Below are positions 24,169-32,688 of a stretch of DNA of 64,000 nucleotides, piece after piece. The translations under genes were made by a program, and so were the position numbers. The notes beneath the pieces were generated by a model. The model saw only the letters and a list, made by a program, of their open reading frames with translations, was not told the origin of the DNA and did not search any database. The DNA lies in NCBI GenBank assembly GCA_902768785.1, contig CACXMM010000003.1, forward strand, positions 112,986 to 176,985, read 5' to 3'. Within the stretch, counting starts at the first letter, position 1. Every line of letters starts with the position of its first letter. The stretch is from an uncultured Prevotellaceae bacterium (lineage in GTDB: Bacteria > Bacteroidota > Bacteroidia > Bacteroidales > Bacteroidaceae).

Positions 24169-24459
24169 ATGGCTGAAGAAAGACTACACATAAGATTGCA
24201 TCTGTACGATACGGACATGGCGGTTGTCGTCAACCGCGATGAGGAGATTTTTTATCGTAACGCTGCGAAACTTATCAACGATACAGTCAATACCTACTCG
24301 AATATCCTCAAAGGAAGGAAAAGCGAGAAGGAAATCCTGTATGCCGCTATGCTCGTCATTGCCTTGGAATATGAGAAGAACAAGGACAATAACGACACCA
24401 GTGCGTATGATGGTATTCTTGAAAAGCTGACGCAAGAGATTGAGGCGGCGCTGAAATAG
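24169..24459 (+). CDS. zapA: Cell division protein ZapA
   Basis: Protein of 96 residues with the ZapA pattern: an N-terminal beta part (LHIRLHLYDTDMAVVV), the YRNAAKLINDTVNTYS helix, and a long C-terminal helix (ILYAAMLVIALEYEKNK) that makes the tetramer coiled coil. ZapA binds and bundles FtsZ at midcell. The gene is preceded at 2 bp by the coiled-coil gene and followed after 62 bp by rny, a pairing seen often in Bacteroidetes. The start is well placed. Confidence 0.88.
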   Translation: MAEERLHIRLHLYDTDMAVVVNRDEEIFYRNAAKLINDTVNTYSNILKGRKSEKEILYAAMLVIALEYEKNKDNNDTSAYDGILEKLTQEIEAALK

Positions 24460-24521
24460 GATGGGTTTTTGCTCCCTGACAAGAATACGTATCATACATT
24501 AATAATAAAAAAAGAATAGAA

Positions 24522-26057
24522 ATGACTTTAGTGATTATCGCTGCTGCGGTTGCGCTCATCCTGGGCGGAATTGGCGGATACCTGATATTCCGTTATGTTG
24601 CCAAAGGCAAGTTTAACGAGATGATGGAGACAGCCGAGAAGGAGGCTGAGGTGTTGAAGGAAAAGAAACTGCTGGAAGTGAAGGACAAGTTCCTGAACAA
24701 GAAGGCTGAACTGGAGAAGGAAGTACAGGCCAGGAACCAGAAGATTCAACAGAATGAGAACCGACTGAAACAGCGTGAGATTAGTCTGAACCAGCGTCAG
24801 GAAGAGCTGGGCAGAAGAAAGCAGGATGTGGATCAGCAACAGCAGCGCGTGGACAACGAGAAGAAACTGTTGCAGGTGAAGCAGGATGAGCTGGAGAAGA
24901 TGCGTCTGCAGGAACGTGCCAAGTTAGAGGAACTGAGCGGTCTGAGCGCCGAGGAGGCCAAGACGCGTCTGGTGGAGAGCCTGAAAGATGAGGCACGTAC
25001 CGATGCTGCCAGCTATATCAATGAGATCATGGACGAGGCGAAGCTGAATGCCAACGCCCAGGCCAAGAAAATCGTGATCCAGACTATCCAGCGTGTGGCC
25101 ACGGAGACGGCGGTGGAGAACTCCGTCAGCGTGTTCCATATCGAGAACGATGAGGTGAAAGGACGCATCATCGGTCGTGAGGGACGTAACATCCGTGCCC
25201 TGGAGGCTGCCACCGGTGTGGAGATTGTGGTGGATGACACGCCCGAGGCTATCGTGATCTCTGCCTTCGACCCCATCCGTCGTGAGGTATGCCGTCTGGC
25301 CCTGCATCAGTTGGTGGCTGACGGTCGTATCCATCCGGCCCGTATCGAGGAGGTGGTGGCCAAGGTGAAGAAGCAGTTGGAGAACGAGGTCATCGAGACG
25401 GGTAAGCGTACCGCCATCGACTTGGGTATCCATGGTCTGCACCCCGAACTGATCCGTATCATCGGAAAGATGAAATACCGTTCTTCTTACGGTCAGAACC
25501 TGCTGCAGCATGCCCGTGAGACCGCTAACCTCTGTGCAGTGATGGCATCGGAGTTGGGATTGAACCCGAAGAAGGCAAAACGGGCCGGACTGCTGCACGA
25601 TATCGGTAAGGTGCCCGATGAGGAGAGTGAGCTGCCGCACGCCTTGTATGGTGCGAAGATCGCGGAGAAGTTCAAGGAGAAACCGGATATCTGCAATGCC
25701 ATCGGTGCCCACCACGACGAGATGGAGATGCAGACACTGCTGGCACCCATCGTTCAGGTGTGTGATGCCATCTCTGGTGCCCGTCCTGGTGCCCGTCGTG
25801 AGATCGTGGAGGCTTACATCAAACGACTGAATGATCTGGAGGCCATTGCCATGAGCTATCCGGGTGTTACCAAGACCTACGCCATCCAGGCAGGTCGTGA
25901 GCTCCGTGTGATTGTCGGGGCCGACAAGATGGATGACAAGGAGACGGAGGCGCTCTCTGGTGAGATCGCTACGAAGATCCAGAACGAGATGACGTATCCC
26001 GGACAGGTGAAGATCACCGTGATCAGAGAGACACGCAGCGTTGCTTACGCGAAATAA
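24522..26057 (+). CDS. rny: Ribonuclease Y
   Basis: Membrane-anchored endoribonuclease of 511 residues that starts mRNA decay. Domains in order: N-terminal membrane helix (residues 2-24), long coiled coil (about 30-190), KH domain with [15 protein letters not shown] near 212-226, and HD domain with the HD pair in [11 protein letters not shown] near 362. The C-terminal domain runs to the end. Length matches the family (about 510-520). It is probably co-transcribed with zapA. Nothing unusual is seen apart from an element K fragment close after the stop. Confidence 0.95.
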   Translation: MTLVIIAAAVALILGGIGGYLIFRYVAKGKFNEMMETAEKEAEVLKEKKLLEVKDKFLNKKAELEKEVQARNQKIQQNENRLKQREISLNQRQEELGRRKQDVDQQQQRVDNEKKLLQVKQDELEKMRLQERAKLEELSGLSAEEAKTRLVESLKDEARTDAASYINEIMDEAKLNANAQAKKIVIQTIQRVATETAVENSVSVFHIENDEVKGRIIGREGRNIRALEAATGVEIVVDDTPEAIVISAFDPIRREVCRLALHQLVADGRIHPARIEEVVAKVKKQLENEVIETGKRTAIDLGIHGLHPELIRIIGKMKYRSSYGQNLLQHARETANLCAVMASELGLNPKKAKRAGLLHDIGKVPDEESELPHALYGAKIAEKFKEKPDICNAIGAHHDEMEMQTLLAPIVQVCDAISGARPGARREIVEAYIKRLNDLEAIAMSYPGVTKTYAIQAGRELRVIVGADKMDDKETEALSGEIATKIQNEMTYPGQVKITVIRETRSVAYAK

Positions 26058-26090
26058 GAAATATGAATGAGGGTGCGCTTCGCGCAGAAA

Positions 26091-26174
26091 TCTCCCTTCG
26101 GCCAGCGACTTTCAGTTCTCCAATTCTCAAATTCTTGATAAAGATCAACCTGGGTCAAATCATATATAGTTCCC
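26091..26174 (-). repeat. Partial element K (K5)
   Basis: It matches the left part of element K in reverse: the CCTTCGGCCAGCGACTTTC module, the CTCAAATTCTTGAT arm and the TATATAGTTCCC end. The GGCTATT end is missing. A related TTCCCCATAGGCGGCGATTTT block lies at 26250-26275. Confidence 0.7.
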
Positions 26175-26321
26175 ATATATAGATTATTGTAAGATTTTGG
26201 GTAAATTTTTGTTGGATTTGCCTTTTTCTCTCCGCTTCGCTTTGAGTGACCGTTGGTTCCCCATAGGCGGCGATTTTCAATTCTCGCCGAAGGCGATCCC
26301 TAAAATTAAAAATAAGGTAGT

Positions 26322-27278
26322 ATGAGAAACCAGAAGATGTATGAGGCTGACGATAAGATGATCAACCTGATTGCCGACAATTATAACCTCCTGGAGAGTC
26401 TGGGACGGTTTGGTATTAACTTGGGCTTCGGTGACAAGACCGTGAAGGAGGTGTGTGAGGACCAGGGTGTGGACACCTATACGTTCCTCGCGGTGGTGAA
26501 CTACTCCATCAACGGCTTCAAGCAGATGGATGACAGTAACCGGATGTCGGTACCCACCTTGCTGCATTACCTGAAGGCATCTCATGAATACTACCTGGAC
26601 TTCCAGTTGCCGAATATCCGCAAGGAACTGTTGGAGGCACTGGATGAAAATGACAACCTGGCACGGCTGATCATGAAGATGTACGACTCGTACGCCCATG
26701 AGATTAGGGTGCACATGAAATATGAGGAGCAGAACGTGTTCCCCTATGTGGATAAACTGCTGAACGGGGAGCAGACGGGGGATGATGACATCGACACGTT
26801 CTCCAAGCACCATCACCAGATTACCCAGCGTCTTCGTGAGCTGAAGAATATCATCATCAAGTACCTGCCCTCCGACACACAACGGAACAATAAACTCACC
26901 GCCGTGCTCTACGACTTGTATAAGAACGAGGTGTGGCTGGGACAACACTCGGAGGTGGAGGACTATATCTTCGTGCCGGCCATCCGTCACTTGGAGCGTC
27001 AGCAGAAACAGAATGACGTGAGTGTGAAAATCTCGAGGATGATCAGTCAGAATCCCGATAACAGCGAGGCACTGAGCGACCGCGAGAAAGACGTGATTGT
27101 GAGTCTGGTGCAGGGCATGACGAACAAGGAGATTGCCGACCACCTGTGTATCTCGATCAATACGGTGATCACGCACCGCAGGAATATTGCCCGGAAACTG
27201 CAGATTCACAGTCCGGCAGGATTAACCATCTATGCTATCGTCAATAATCTGGTGGATATCAGCTCCGTGAAACTGTAA
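26322..27278 (+). CDS. Hemerythrin-like domain fused to LuxR-type DNA-binding domain
   Basis: Protein of 318 residues. An N-terminal ScdA/RIC-like segment (about 25-60, VCEDQGVDTYTFLAVVNY) precedes a hemerythrin-type helical bundle (about 80-235). The bundle has the expected His/Glu ligands: ASHEYY, HMKYEEQNVFPYVD, KHHHQITQRL and HSEVEDYIFVPAI. A C-terminal LuxR helix-turn-helix (about 250-310) reads LSDREKDVIVSLVQGMTNKE. Hemerythrin di-iron sites sense or repair oxygen or nitric oxide damage, so this is likely a redox-responsive transcription regulator. It converges with the next regulator with only 2 bp between the stop codons, and both share the TVITHRxNI recognition helix. Confidence 0.82.
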   Translation: MRNQKMYEADDKMINLIADNYNLLESLGRFGINLGFGDKTVKEVCEDQGVDTYTFLAVVNYSINGFKQMDDSNRMSVPTLLHYLKASHEYYLDFQLPNIRKELLEALDENDNLARLIMKMYDSYAHEIRVHMKYEEQNVFPYVDKLLNGEQTGDDDIDTFSKHHHQITQRLRELKNIIIKYLPSDTQRNNKLTAVLYDLYKNEVWLGQHSEVEDYIFVPAIRHLERQQKQNDVSVKISRMISQNPDNSEALSDREKDVIVSLVQGMTNKEIADHLCISINTVITHRRNIARKLQIHSPAGLTIYAIVNNLVDISSVKL

Positions 27279-27280
27279 GA

Positions 27281-27877
27281 CTATATCTGGTTGATATCCA
27301 CATAGCCGTGCATCACGGCATAGATGGTGAGGGCGCTCACGCTCTTCATCCCTAATTTCTCCATGATGTTTTTCCGATGGGTAATCACCGTCGTCAAGCC
27401 GATATTCAGCTTGTCGGCGATTTCCTTATTAATATACCCCTGTACGATCAGTGCCAGCACTTCCAGCTCACGGTCGGAGAGAATCTTCTGCTGCAGCACC
27501 TGAGGCATCGGGGGGAGGTTCTTGCCGTTGCCGTGGGCATGCTGCTCCAACAGCAGCAAGGATCGCACGAGCTCCGATTCGGGTACGTTGATGCACAGAC
27601 TGTGGAACTCCGACAGCTGGGAAGCGGTATCGCGTGAAAGGGTGAGGACGATGGTCTTGCGACGGTGTTCAGAGAAGAACAACTTGTTCTCCAACACCAC
27701 GTTCATCGCCACGAAATAATGGAAGAACGACTCCGGTTTGTTGGCCATGAGTTCAGCGAAGGAACCGAAGGTCTCGACGGTCATGATGGGCATGACATTC
27801 ATCAACATCGACTTCAACCCCAATGCCGAAAGGGTATTGGGGTCGATAATCGCTACTTTGGGTCGTTTATTGTTCAT
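27281..27877 (-). CDS. LuxR-type response regulator with degenerate receiver
   Basis: Protein of 198 residues. The N-terminal part (KVAIIDPNTLSALGLKSMLM) is receiver-like, but the phospho-acceptor Asp region is poorly kept (YFVAMNVVLENK). Residues about 130-195 form a LuxR helix-turn-helix: LSDRELEVLALIVQGYINKE with TTVITHRKNIMEKL. It resembles the DNA-binding half of the adjacent hemerythrin regulator, so the two may recognise related sites. No histidine kinase is nearby. Confidence 0.82.
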   Translation of the reverse strand: MNNKRPKVAIIDPNTLSALGLKSMLMNVMPIMTVETFGSFAELMANKPESFFHYFVAMNVVLENKLFFSEHRRKTIVLTLSRDTASQLSEFHSLCINVPESELVRSLLLLEQHAHGNGKNLPPMPQVLQQKILSDRELEVLALIVQGYINKEIADKLNIGLTTVITHRKNIMEKLGMKSVSALTIYAVMHGYVDINQI

Positions 27878-27888
27878 CTTGATTTTTG

Positions 27889-28006
27889 TGGAATGTGGAG
27901 TGTGGAGTGTGGAGTGAGAATAGTACTATAATAATAGTAACAGGATATGAATAATTGTATCTCATTGCATATCTCACTACACACTCCTCCCTCCTCCCTC
28001 CTCGAA
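27889..28006. repeat. Foldback with 7-bp GGAGTGT arms (G3)
   Basis: The left arm 27889-27922 (GGAGTGT units) and right arm 27967-28004 (CTCACTACACACTCC and CCTCCCTCCTC) face each other around a loop with AGAATAGTACTATAATAATA. The loop keeps only the first part of the shared core. Confidence 0.72.
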
Positions 28007-28012
28007 ATATAA

Positions 28013-29170
28013 TTAGGATAAGAATCCTAACAACGCACCGGCAGCCACGGCGGAACCGATCACACCGGCTACATTCGGACCCATGGCATGCATGAGCAGG
28101 AAGTTATGGCGGTCGTATTCCAAACCGAGGTTGTTGGAGATACGCGCTGCCATCGGAACAGCCGACACACCGGCATTACCGATCAGCGGGTTGATCTTCT
28201 TGTCCTTCGGCAGGAACAGGTTCATGATCTTCACGAAGCCTACACCACTCATTGTTGCCACGAAGAAGGCACCGGCACCGATGGCGAAGATATAGATGGT
28301 GTTCAGGGTGAGGAACTCACTGGCCTGGGTGGAACATCCTACGGTCAAACCTAACAGCATCACCACGATATCGTTCAGGGCAGAACCGGCGGTCTTGGCC
28401 AGACGGGTGGTCTTGCCAGACTCCTTCAGCAGGTTTCCGAAGAACAGCATACCGAGCAGCGGCAGACCAGAAGGAACGATAAAGGTGGTGAGCAACAGAC
28501 CGATGATCGGGAAGAGGATACGCTCGGTCTGACTGACATGGCGTACGGGCTTCATTCGGATCAGACGCTCCTTCTTGGTGGTCATCAAACGCATCACCAA
28601 CGGCTGGATTACCGGTACGAGGGCCATGTAGGAATAGGCACAGACGGCGATGGCTCCCATCAGGTTCGGGGCGGTCTTCGATGACAGGAAGATGGCGGTA
28701 GGACCATCGGCACCACCGATGATGGCGATACCGGCAGCCTGGTTCGGCTCAAAGCCTAAAGCCAAGGCCAGCATATAGGCACCGAAGATACCGAACTGTG
28801 CAGCAGCACCGATGAGCACCAGTTTCGGATTTGCGATGAGGGCGGAGAAGTCGGTCATGGCACCGATGCCTAAGAAGACGAGTGGGGGATACCATCCCTG
28901 TCGGACACCCTGATAGAAGATGTTCAGTACGGAGTTGTCCTCGTACAGTCCGATCTCCAGACCGGCATCAGCACGGAACGGGATGTTTCCGAGGATGATA
29001 CCGAGACCTATGGGAACGAGCAGCAACGGCTCGAAATCTTTCTTGATGGCGAGCCAAATGAAAAAGGCTCCCACAGCAATCATAATGAGGTTGGGAATCG
29101 TCGCGTTGGCGAATCCTGTATAGGTAAGGAACTCATTAAAATTACTGGCGATGAATTCTGTGAAACTCAT
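28013..29170 (-). CDS. Sodium-pumping decarboxylase beta subunit
   Basis: Integral membrane protein of 385 residues of the OadB/MmdB/GcdB family. About nine hydrophobic segments are present. The conserved AGIAIIGGADGPTAIFLSS block (residues about 145-163) carries the Asp used for decarboxylation and sodium transport, and GNAGVSAVPMAARISN lies near 325-340. It couples decarboxylation of carboxybiotin to sodium export. With mutA/mutB next door the complex is most likely methylmalonyl-CoA decarboxylase, but oxaloacetate is not excluded. The alpha (carboxyltransferase) subunit is not in the window. Confidence 0.92.
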   Translation of the reverse strand: MSFTEFIASNFNEFLTYTGFANATIPNLIMIAVGAFFIWLAIKKDFEPLLLVPIGLGIILGNIPFRADAGLEIGLYEDNSVLNIFYQGVRQGWYPPLVFLGIGAMTDFSALIANPKLVLIGAAAQFGIFGAYMLALALGFEPNQAAGIAIIGGADGPTAIFLSSKTAPNLMGAIAVCAYSYMALVPVIQPLVMRLMTTKKERLIRMKPVRHVSQTERILFPIIGLLLTTFIVPSGLPLLGMLFFGNLLKESGKTTRLAKTAGSALNDIVVMLLGLTVGCSTQASEFLTLNTIYIFAIGAGAFFVATMSGVGFVKIMNLFLPKDKKINPLIGNAGVSAVPMAARISNNLGLEYDRHNFLLMHAMGPNVAGVIGSAVAAGALLGFLS

Positions 29171-29172
29171 AT

Positions 29173-29207
29173 CTAATTATCAATTATCAATTATCCATTG
29201 TCAATTT
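29173..29207. repeat. TCAATTATC/TCCATTGTC repeat
   Basis: Short tandem of CAATTATC and CCATTGTC units of about 9 bp between the beta and biotin-carrier genes. The same units occur inside radA (48344) and gmd (58951). Confidence 0.65.
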
Positions 29208-29210
29208 TGA

Positions 29211-29654
29211 TCACCCAATGGTAATCAGCGTCGCTCCTTCCATCACGGTGTCGCCCTGACCTACCAACACGGAGGTGACGGTACCGGTGGCCTCTGCCTC
29301 GATGTTGTTCTGCATCTTCATCGCCTCCAGGATGATGACGGTCTCACCGGCTTTCACAGCCTGACCTACTGCCACCTTCACTTCCGTGATGGTACCGGGC
29401 AGCGGTGCTGTTACCTTGGTACCGGATCCTTCCTTGGCAGGAGCGGCAGCGGGCTTGGCAGCAGGTGCCGGAGCTGTGGAGGCAGCAGGAGCAGCCACGG
29501 GAGAAACCTTCTTGGGCTTCGTGGCTTTCACTGGCTCTTTCATTTCTACCTCAAAAGACTTACCATTGACGGTCACCTTGGCCGTCGTTCCTTCAATCTC
29601 TTCAATCTCTACTTCGTAGTCAATACCATTGACCTTATACTGATATTTATCCAT
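29211..29654 (-). CDS. Biotin carrier subunit of sodium-pumping decarboxylase
   Basis: Protein of 147 residues with an N-terminal beta segment, an Ala/Pro-rich hinge (about 55-78) and a C-terminal biotinyl domain. The biotinylated Lys lies in EAMKMQN near residues 110-116. It carries carboxybiotin between the carboxyltransferase and the membrane beta subunit. The gene lies between beta and gamma genes on the same strand, a usual order. A biotin ligase is not present here. Confidence 0.92.
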   Translation of the reverse strand: MDKYQYKVNGIDYEVEIEEIEGTTAKVTVNGKSFEVEMKEPVKATKPKKVSPVAAPAASTAPAPAAKPAAAPAKEGSGTKVTAPLPGTITEVKVAVGQAVKAGETVIILEAMKMQNNIEAEATGTVTSVLVGQGDTVMEGATLITIG

Positions 29655-29695
29655 AATTAAAGTTCAAAGTTTAAAGTTCAAAGTTCAAAGTTAAA
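29655..29695. repeat. AAAGTTCAAAGTT repeat
   Basis: AAAGTTCAAAGTTTAAAGTT-type units fill the short gap between the carrier and gamma genes. They match 17915-17945 and the insert in the leucine-rich repeat gene at 50641-50673. Confidence 0.65.
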
Positions 29696-30623
29696 GTTCA
29701 TTGTTCCACATCGTCTGACGAGGACGGATGGTGATGATACCGCTCTCCTCGTCGTGCAGGTTGTCTTGATACTCTTTCAAGGCCATGGCGATGACAGCGA
29801 GATAGACATCAATATCTTCGTTCTTCTTGCTGGGCGGAATCTTGGAATGCTTGGCTTCAATAGGCATACGCGCCTTGGGTAGCTTCACCCATCCGGCTTC
29901 GCGGTTCTCCCTGTCGGCTTTCTCTTTCCGAACCATGTATTTGCCTAACAGACTGAAGAACACGAAGAGCAGGGCCAGACAAGAGAACACAATACCCATG
30001 GAAAGCACGGTGATACCGAAGCCATGGGGGTCGTCGCGTTTCAGACGGGCAATCTTCGTCTCGTTGATTTCTATGTAGTTGCCAATACCGGGGGTAACGG
30101 CATCGACGGCTTTCACATCCCATTTCATCTCTCCGTCCTTGATGCGGGCATACGATTTGTTCTCGGCAAGGGCAGGAACGGAGACGGAGTCGATGAGGTC
30201 AACACCGTTGCCATCATAAAGGGCAACCCAGAGGGCCTTCCCGTTCGCAACTTTGGAGGCAAAGTGCATGGCGCCTTTGGCCGGATTGGAGTTCAGGAAA
30301 AGGAGCAGGTGGTCACGCCCTGCCATGACGGTACGCTCATCCCCGTTGGGAATGATCTGCATCTTGGCAATGCGTTGGGGTGCAGAGAGCGAAGGGTTGA
30401 GAACGCTGCGGTCGGTGGTGATGAACATTCCTCGGATGTCGTAAGTGGAAAAAGAGGTGTTCGCCAGCTCCACCCAGGGCAGGTGCTCTCCGAATTCGTC
30501 TTGCAAACTGGCGGTATTGTTCGTCAGCACCTCATTGATCTTGATGTTCTTCGCTCCTTGTGCGAACATCGTAGAGGTGGAGGTCATCAACATACCGCAG
30601 AGCAGTATTCCAAGTTTTCTCAT
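29691..30623 (-). CDS. Decarboxylase gamma-like subunit with lamin-tail-like domain
   Basis: Protein of 310 residues. A signal peptide (residues 1-21, ending TMFAQ) precedes an extracytoplasmic lamin-tail-like domain (about 25-130, INEVLTNNTASLQDEFGEHLPWVEL). A single membrane helix follows (about 198-222, TVLSMGIVFSCLALLFVFF), then a charged cytoplasmic tail. The membrane part fits OadG-type gamma subunits, which hold the complex together; the large outer domain is a Bacteroidetes elaboration. Gene order with the carrier and beta subunits supports the call. Confidence 0.82.
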   Translation of the reverse strand: MRKLGILLCGMLMTSTSTMFAQGAKNIKINEVLTNNTASLQDEFGEHLPWVELANTSFSTYDIRGMFITTDRSVLNPSLSAPQRIAKMQIIPNGDERTVMAGRDHLLLFLNSNPAKGAMHFASKVANGKALWVALYDGNGVDLIDSVSVPALAENKSYARIKDGEMKWDVKAVDAVTPGIGNYIEINETKIARLKRDDPHGFGITVLSMGIVFSCLALLFVFFSLLGKYMVRKEKADRENREAGWVKLPKARMPIEAKHSKIPPSKKNEDIDVYLAVIAMALKEYQDNLHDEESGIITIRPRQTMWNNEL

Positions 30624-30709
30624 GTTGTTGAAATTATATAAGTTTTTAGTTTATATTCAATAGATAAAACTAGTATTACTAGTGTTACTAGATTGGCTGG
30701 TAAACAAGT

Positions 30710-32395
30710 TTATGCTCCGCAGAAGAAGAGCACGATAATCTGCGCGGTGAAGATGCGCAGGAACATGGAGAGCGGATAGACCGTAGAGTAGCCCACGGCA
30801 GGGGCCTCTTTGGAGCACACGCTGTTGGCATAGGCCAGTGCTGGCGGGTCGGTATAGGTTCCGGCCAGCATACCCATGATGGTGAAATAGTTGAACTTAT
30901 ACCGTTTCCGTGCTATCGTACCTATTATTAATATAGGAATGGTGGTGATCAGGAATCCCGAGGCTACATAGAGCAGTCCGTCACCTTGTACCACGGTCTC
31001 CCAGAACCCGGCACCTGCCTTGATACCCACACTGGCCAGGAACAGGACCAGTCCGATTTCCCGTAACATCATGTTCGCACTCGTCGTGGTATAGGTGACG
31101 AGACGTATCTTATAACCATAGCGGCCGATGAGGATGGCGATAATCAGCGGTCCGCCTGCAATACCTAACTTCACGGGAACAGGCATGCCGGGGATGGCAA
31201 AGGGAAGGGAACCGAAGATAATACCGATGATGATACCGATGAAGATGGTGGCGATGTTCGGCGCGTTCAGACGGTGGGCGGAGTTACCCATCAGACTGGT
31301 GACACGGGCTACCGCATCTTCAGGACCTACTACCATGATGCGGTCACCTACCTGTAACGGCAGACTGACACTGGCAAAGAGGTCGATGCCATGACGGGTG
31401 ACACGGGTCACGTTCACACCGTGCACACTGGAGAAATGCATCTTTCCTAATGTCTTACCGTTGATGGAGGGATTGGTAACGATGATCCGACGGCTCACCA
31501 TCGGCTGATCCTGTTGCTCCCAGTCGATCTCGATCTCCGGACCGATGAAGGCGATGATTGCTTCGGCGTCGGCCTCGGCACAGACGATGTTCAGCTGGTC
31601 ATCCAGATGGAAGATGGTGTCGCGGTTGGGAATACTGACATGACCGTCGTGCAGGATCCTTGAACATACAAAGTCACGGTTCAGGAAGTCATGCACCTGC
31701 AGCATCGTCTTTCCTTCCAGATATTGGTTGGTAACCTTCAGACGCAGACGGTAGGGCTTCACTGCACCGTTGGCCTCGTCCTGCTGGGCTAAACTGTGCT
31801 CTTCATTGGCGAACTTGATGCCGCAGATATAGCGGATGGCGATGGTGGCACCAATGATGCCCAAGACACCTAAGGGGTAGGCACAGGCATAACCCGAGGC
31901 AATCTGAGGGGCATTGTCGGTGAACACACTGTTCAGGGCCTCGTTGGCGGCACCTAAACCTGGGGTGTTGGTTACTGCACCATATAATGTACCCACCAGC
32001 ATCGGCAGGTTGTTGGGGTTCGACGTGTCGAAAAAGAGATAGTAGCAGCCGAACATCACGGCGATGTTCAACAAGATGGCAGCAGTGGCTAAGCCGTTGA
32101 GCTTGATGCCTGCCGTACCGAAACTCTCAAAGAATCCCGGTCCTACCTGCATACCAATCATGAAAACGAAGAGGATCAGACCAAAATCCTGCATGAAGGT
32201 GAGGATATCGGTGGGGGCGGTGAAGCCGATGTGACCCGCCACGATGCCGGCAAACAAGACGAATGTGACACCTAAGGAAATGCCGCCGAATTTCACCTTT
32301 CCCAAAAGAACGCCTATGGCGATGACGACAGAGTACAGCAACACGATGTGCGCTACTGATTGCGTGTTTGTGAATATCTCAGTTATCCAATCCAT
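30710..32395 (-). CDS. AspT/YidE-type transporter with two TrkA-C domains
   Basis: Membrane protein of 561 residues built from two membrane halves (about residues 10-190 and 385-560) separated by two TrkA-C (RCK_C) ligand-binding domains (about 205-365). This is the aspartate-alanine exchanger/YidE-YbjL layout. Conserved [13 protein letters not shown] and [15 protein letters not shown] blocks are visible. Substrate is unknown; a dicarboxylate or amino acid exchange would suit the adjoining succinate-propionate genes. It may be the first gene of the minus-strand run with the decarboxylase subunits (86-bp gap). Confidence 0.85.
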   Translation of the reverse strand: MDWITEIFTNTQSVAHIVLLYSVVIAIGVLLGKVKFGGISLGVTFVLFAGIVAGHIGFTAPTDILTFMQDFGLILFVFMIGMQVGPGFFESFGTAGIKLNGLATAAILLNIAVMFGCYYLFFDTSNPNNLPMLVGTLYGAVTNTPGLGAANEALNSVFTDNAPQIASGYACAYPLGVLGIIGATIAIRYICGIKFANEEHSLAQQDEANGAVKPYRLRLKVTNQYLEGKTMLQVHDFLNRDFVCSRILHDGHVSIPNRDTIFHLDDQLNIVCAEADAEAIIAFIGPEIEIDWEQQDQPMVSRRIIVTNPSINGKTLGKMHFSSVHGVNVTRVTRHGIDLFASVSLPLQVGDRIMVVGPEDAVARVTSLMGNSAHRLNAPNIATIFIGIIIGIIFGSLPFAIPGMPVPVKLGIAGGPLIIAILIGRYGYKIRLVTYTTTSANMMLREIGLVLFLASVGIKAGAGFWETVVQGDGLLYVASGFLITTIPILIIGTIARKRYKFNYFTIMGMLAGTYTDPPALAYANSVCSKEAPAVGYSTVYPLSMFLRIFTAQIIVLFFCGA

Positions 32396-32459
32396 AACAT
32401 ATTATGTATGACAAAAGGCAGGCTCTCGTACCTCCCTCCTTAATTTCGCAAATTTGGTG

Positions 32460-32488
32460 CAAAGGTACTCATAAATTACTCATTCAAA
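32460..32488 (-). promoter_or_regulatory. Promoter of the transporter gene
   Basis: On the minus strand, TACCTTTG (32460-32467) with TTTG (32485-32488), 17 bp apart. Confidence 0.65.
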
Positions 32489-32592
32489 GAATTTTTGTGC
32501 AATTATTTTAGGACGAAAAATAACTTTTTGAATTTTTAATGATTAAATATAAATTTCTTCGACGAATTACGTGTTATCTCGGAAAAAAAATA

Positions 32593-32600
32593 TATCTTTG
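32593..32600 (+). promoter_or_regulatory. -7 box of mutA-mutB
   Basis: TATCTTTG lies 88 bp before the mutA start codon. The leader holds a small GTGAGCAATCTCAC hairpin; no cobalamin riboswitch features are seen. Confidence 0.65.
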
Positions 32601-32688
32601 CAGCGAAATAGGGGTGGTGAGCAATCTCACGGCTCCTCATCATCATGACAACTCACTTTAATAACTTATTAGTATAATACACAACGCT

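Noticed and set aside
24460-24521. 6S RNA gene next to zapA, as in gammaproteobacteria
   Set aside because: Only 62 bp separate zapA from rny, too little for a 6S RNA.
24924-25715. Long antisense frame opposite rny (263 residues); similar ones opposite the VirE-like gene, the Wzc-like gene and the hemerythrin regulator
   Set aside because: Each lies wholly opposite a well-supported gene and shows no protein family features; they follow from GC-rich codon use.
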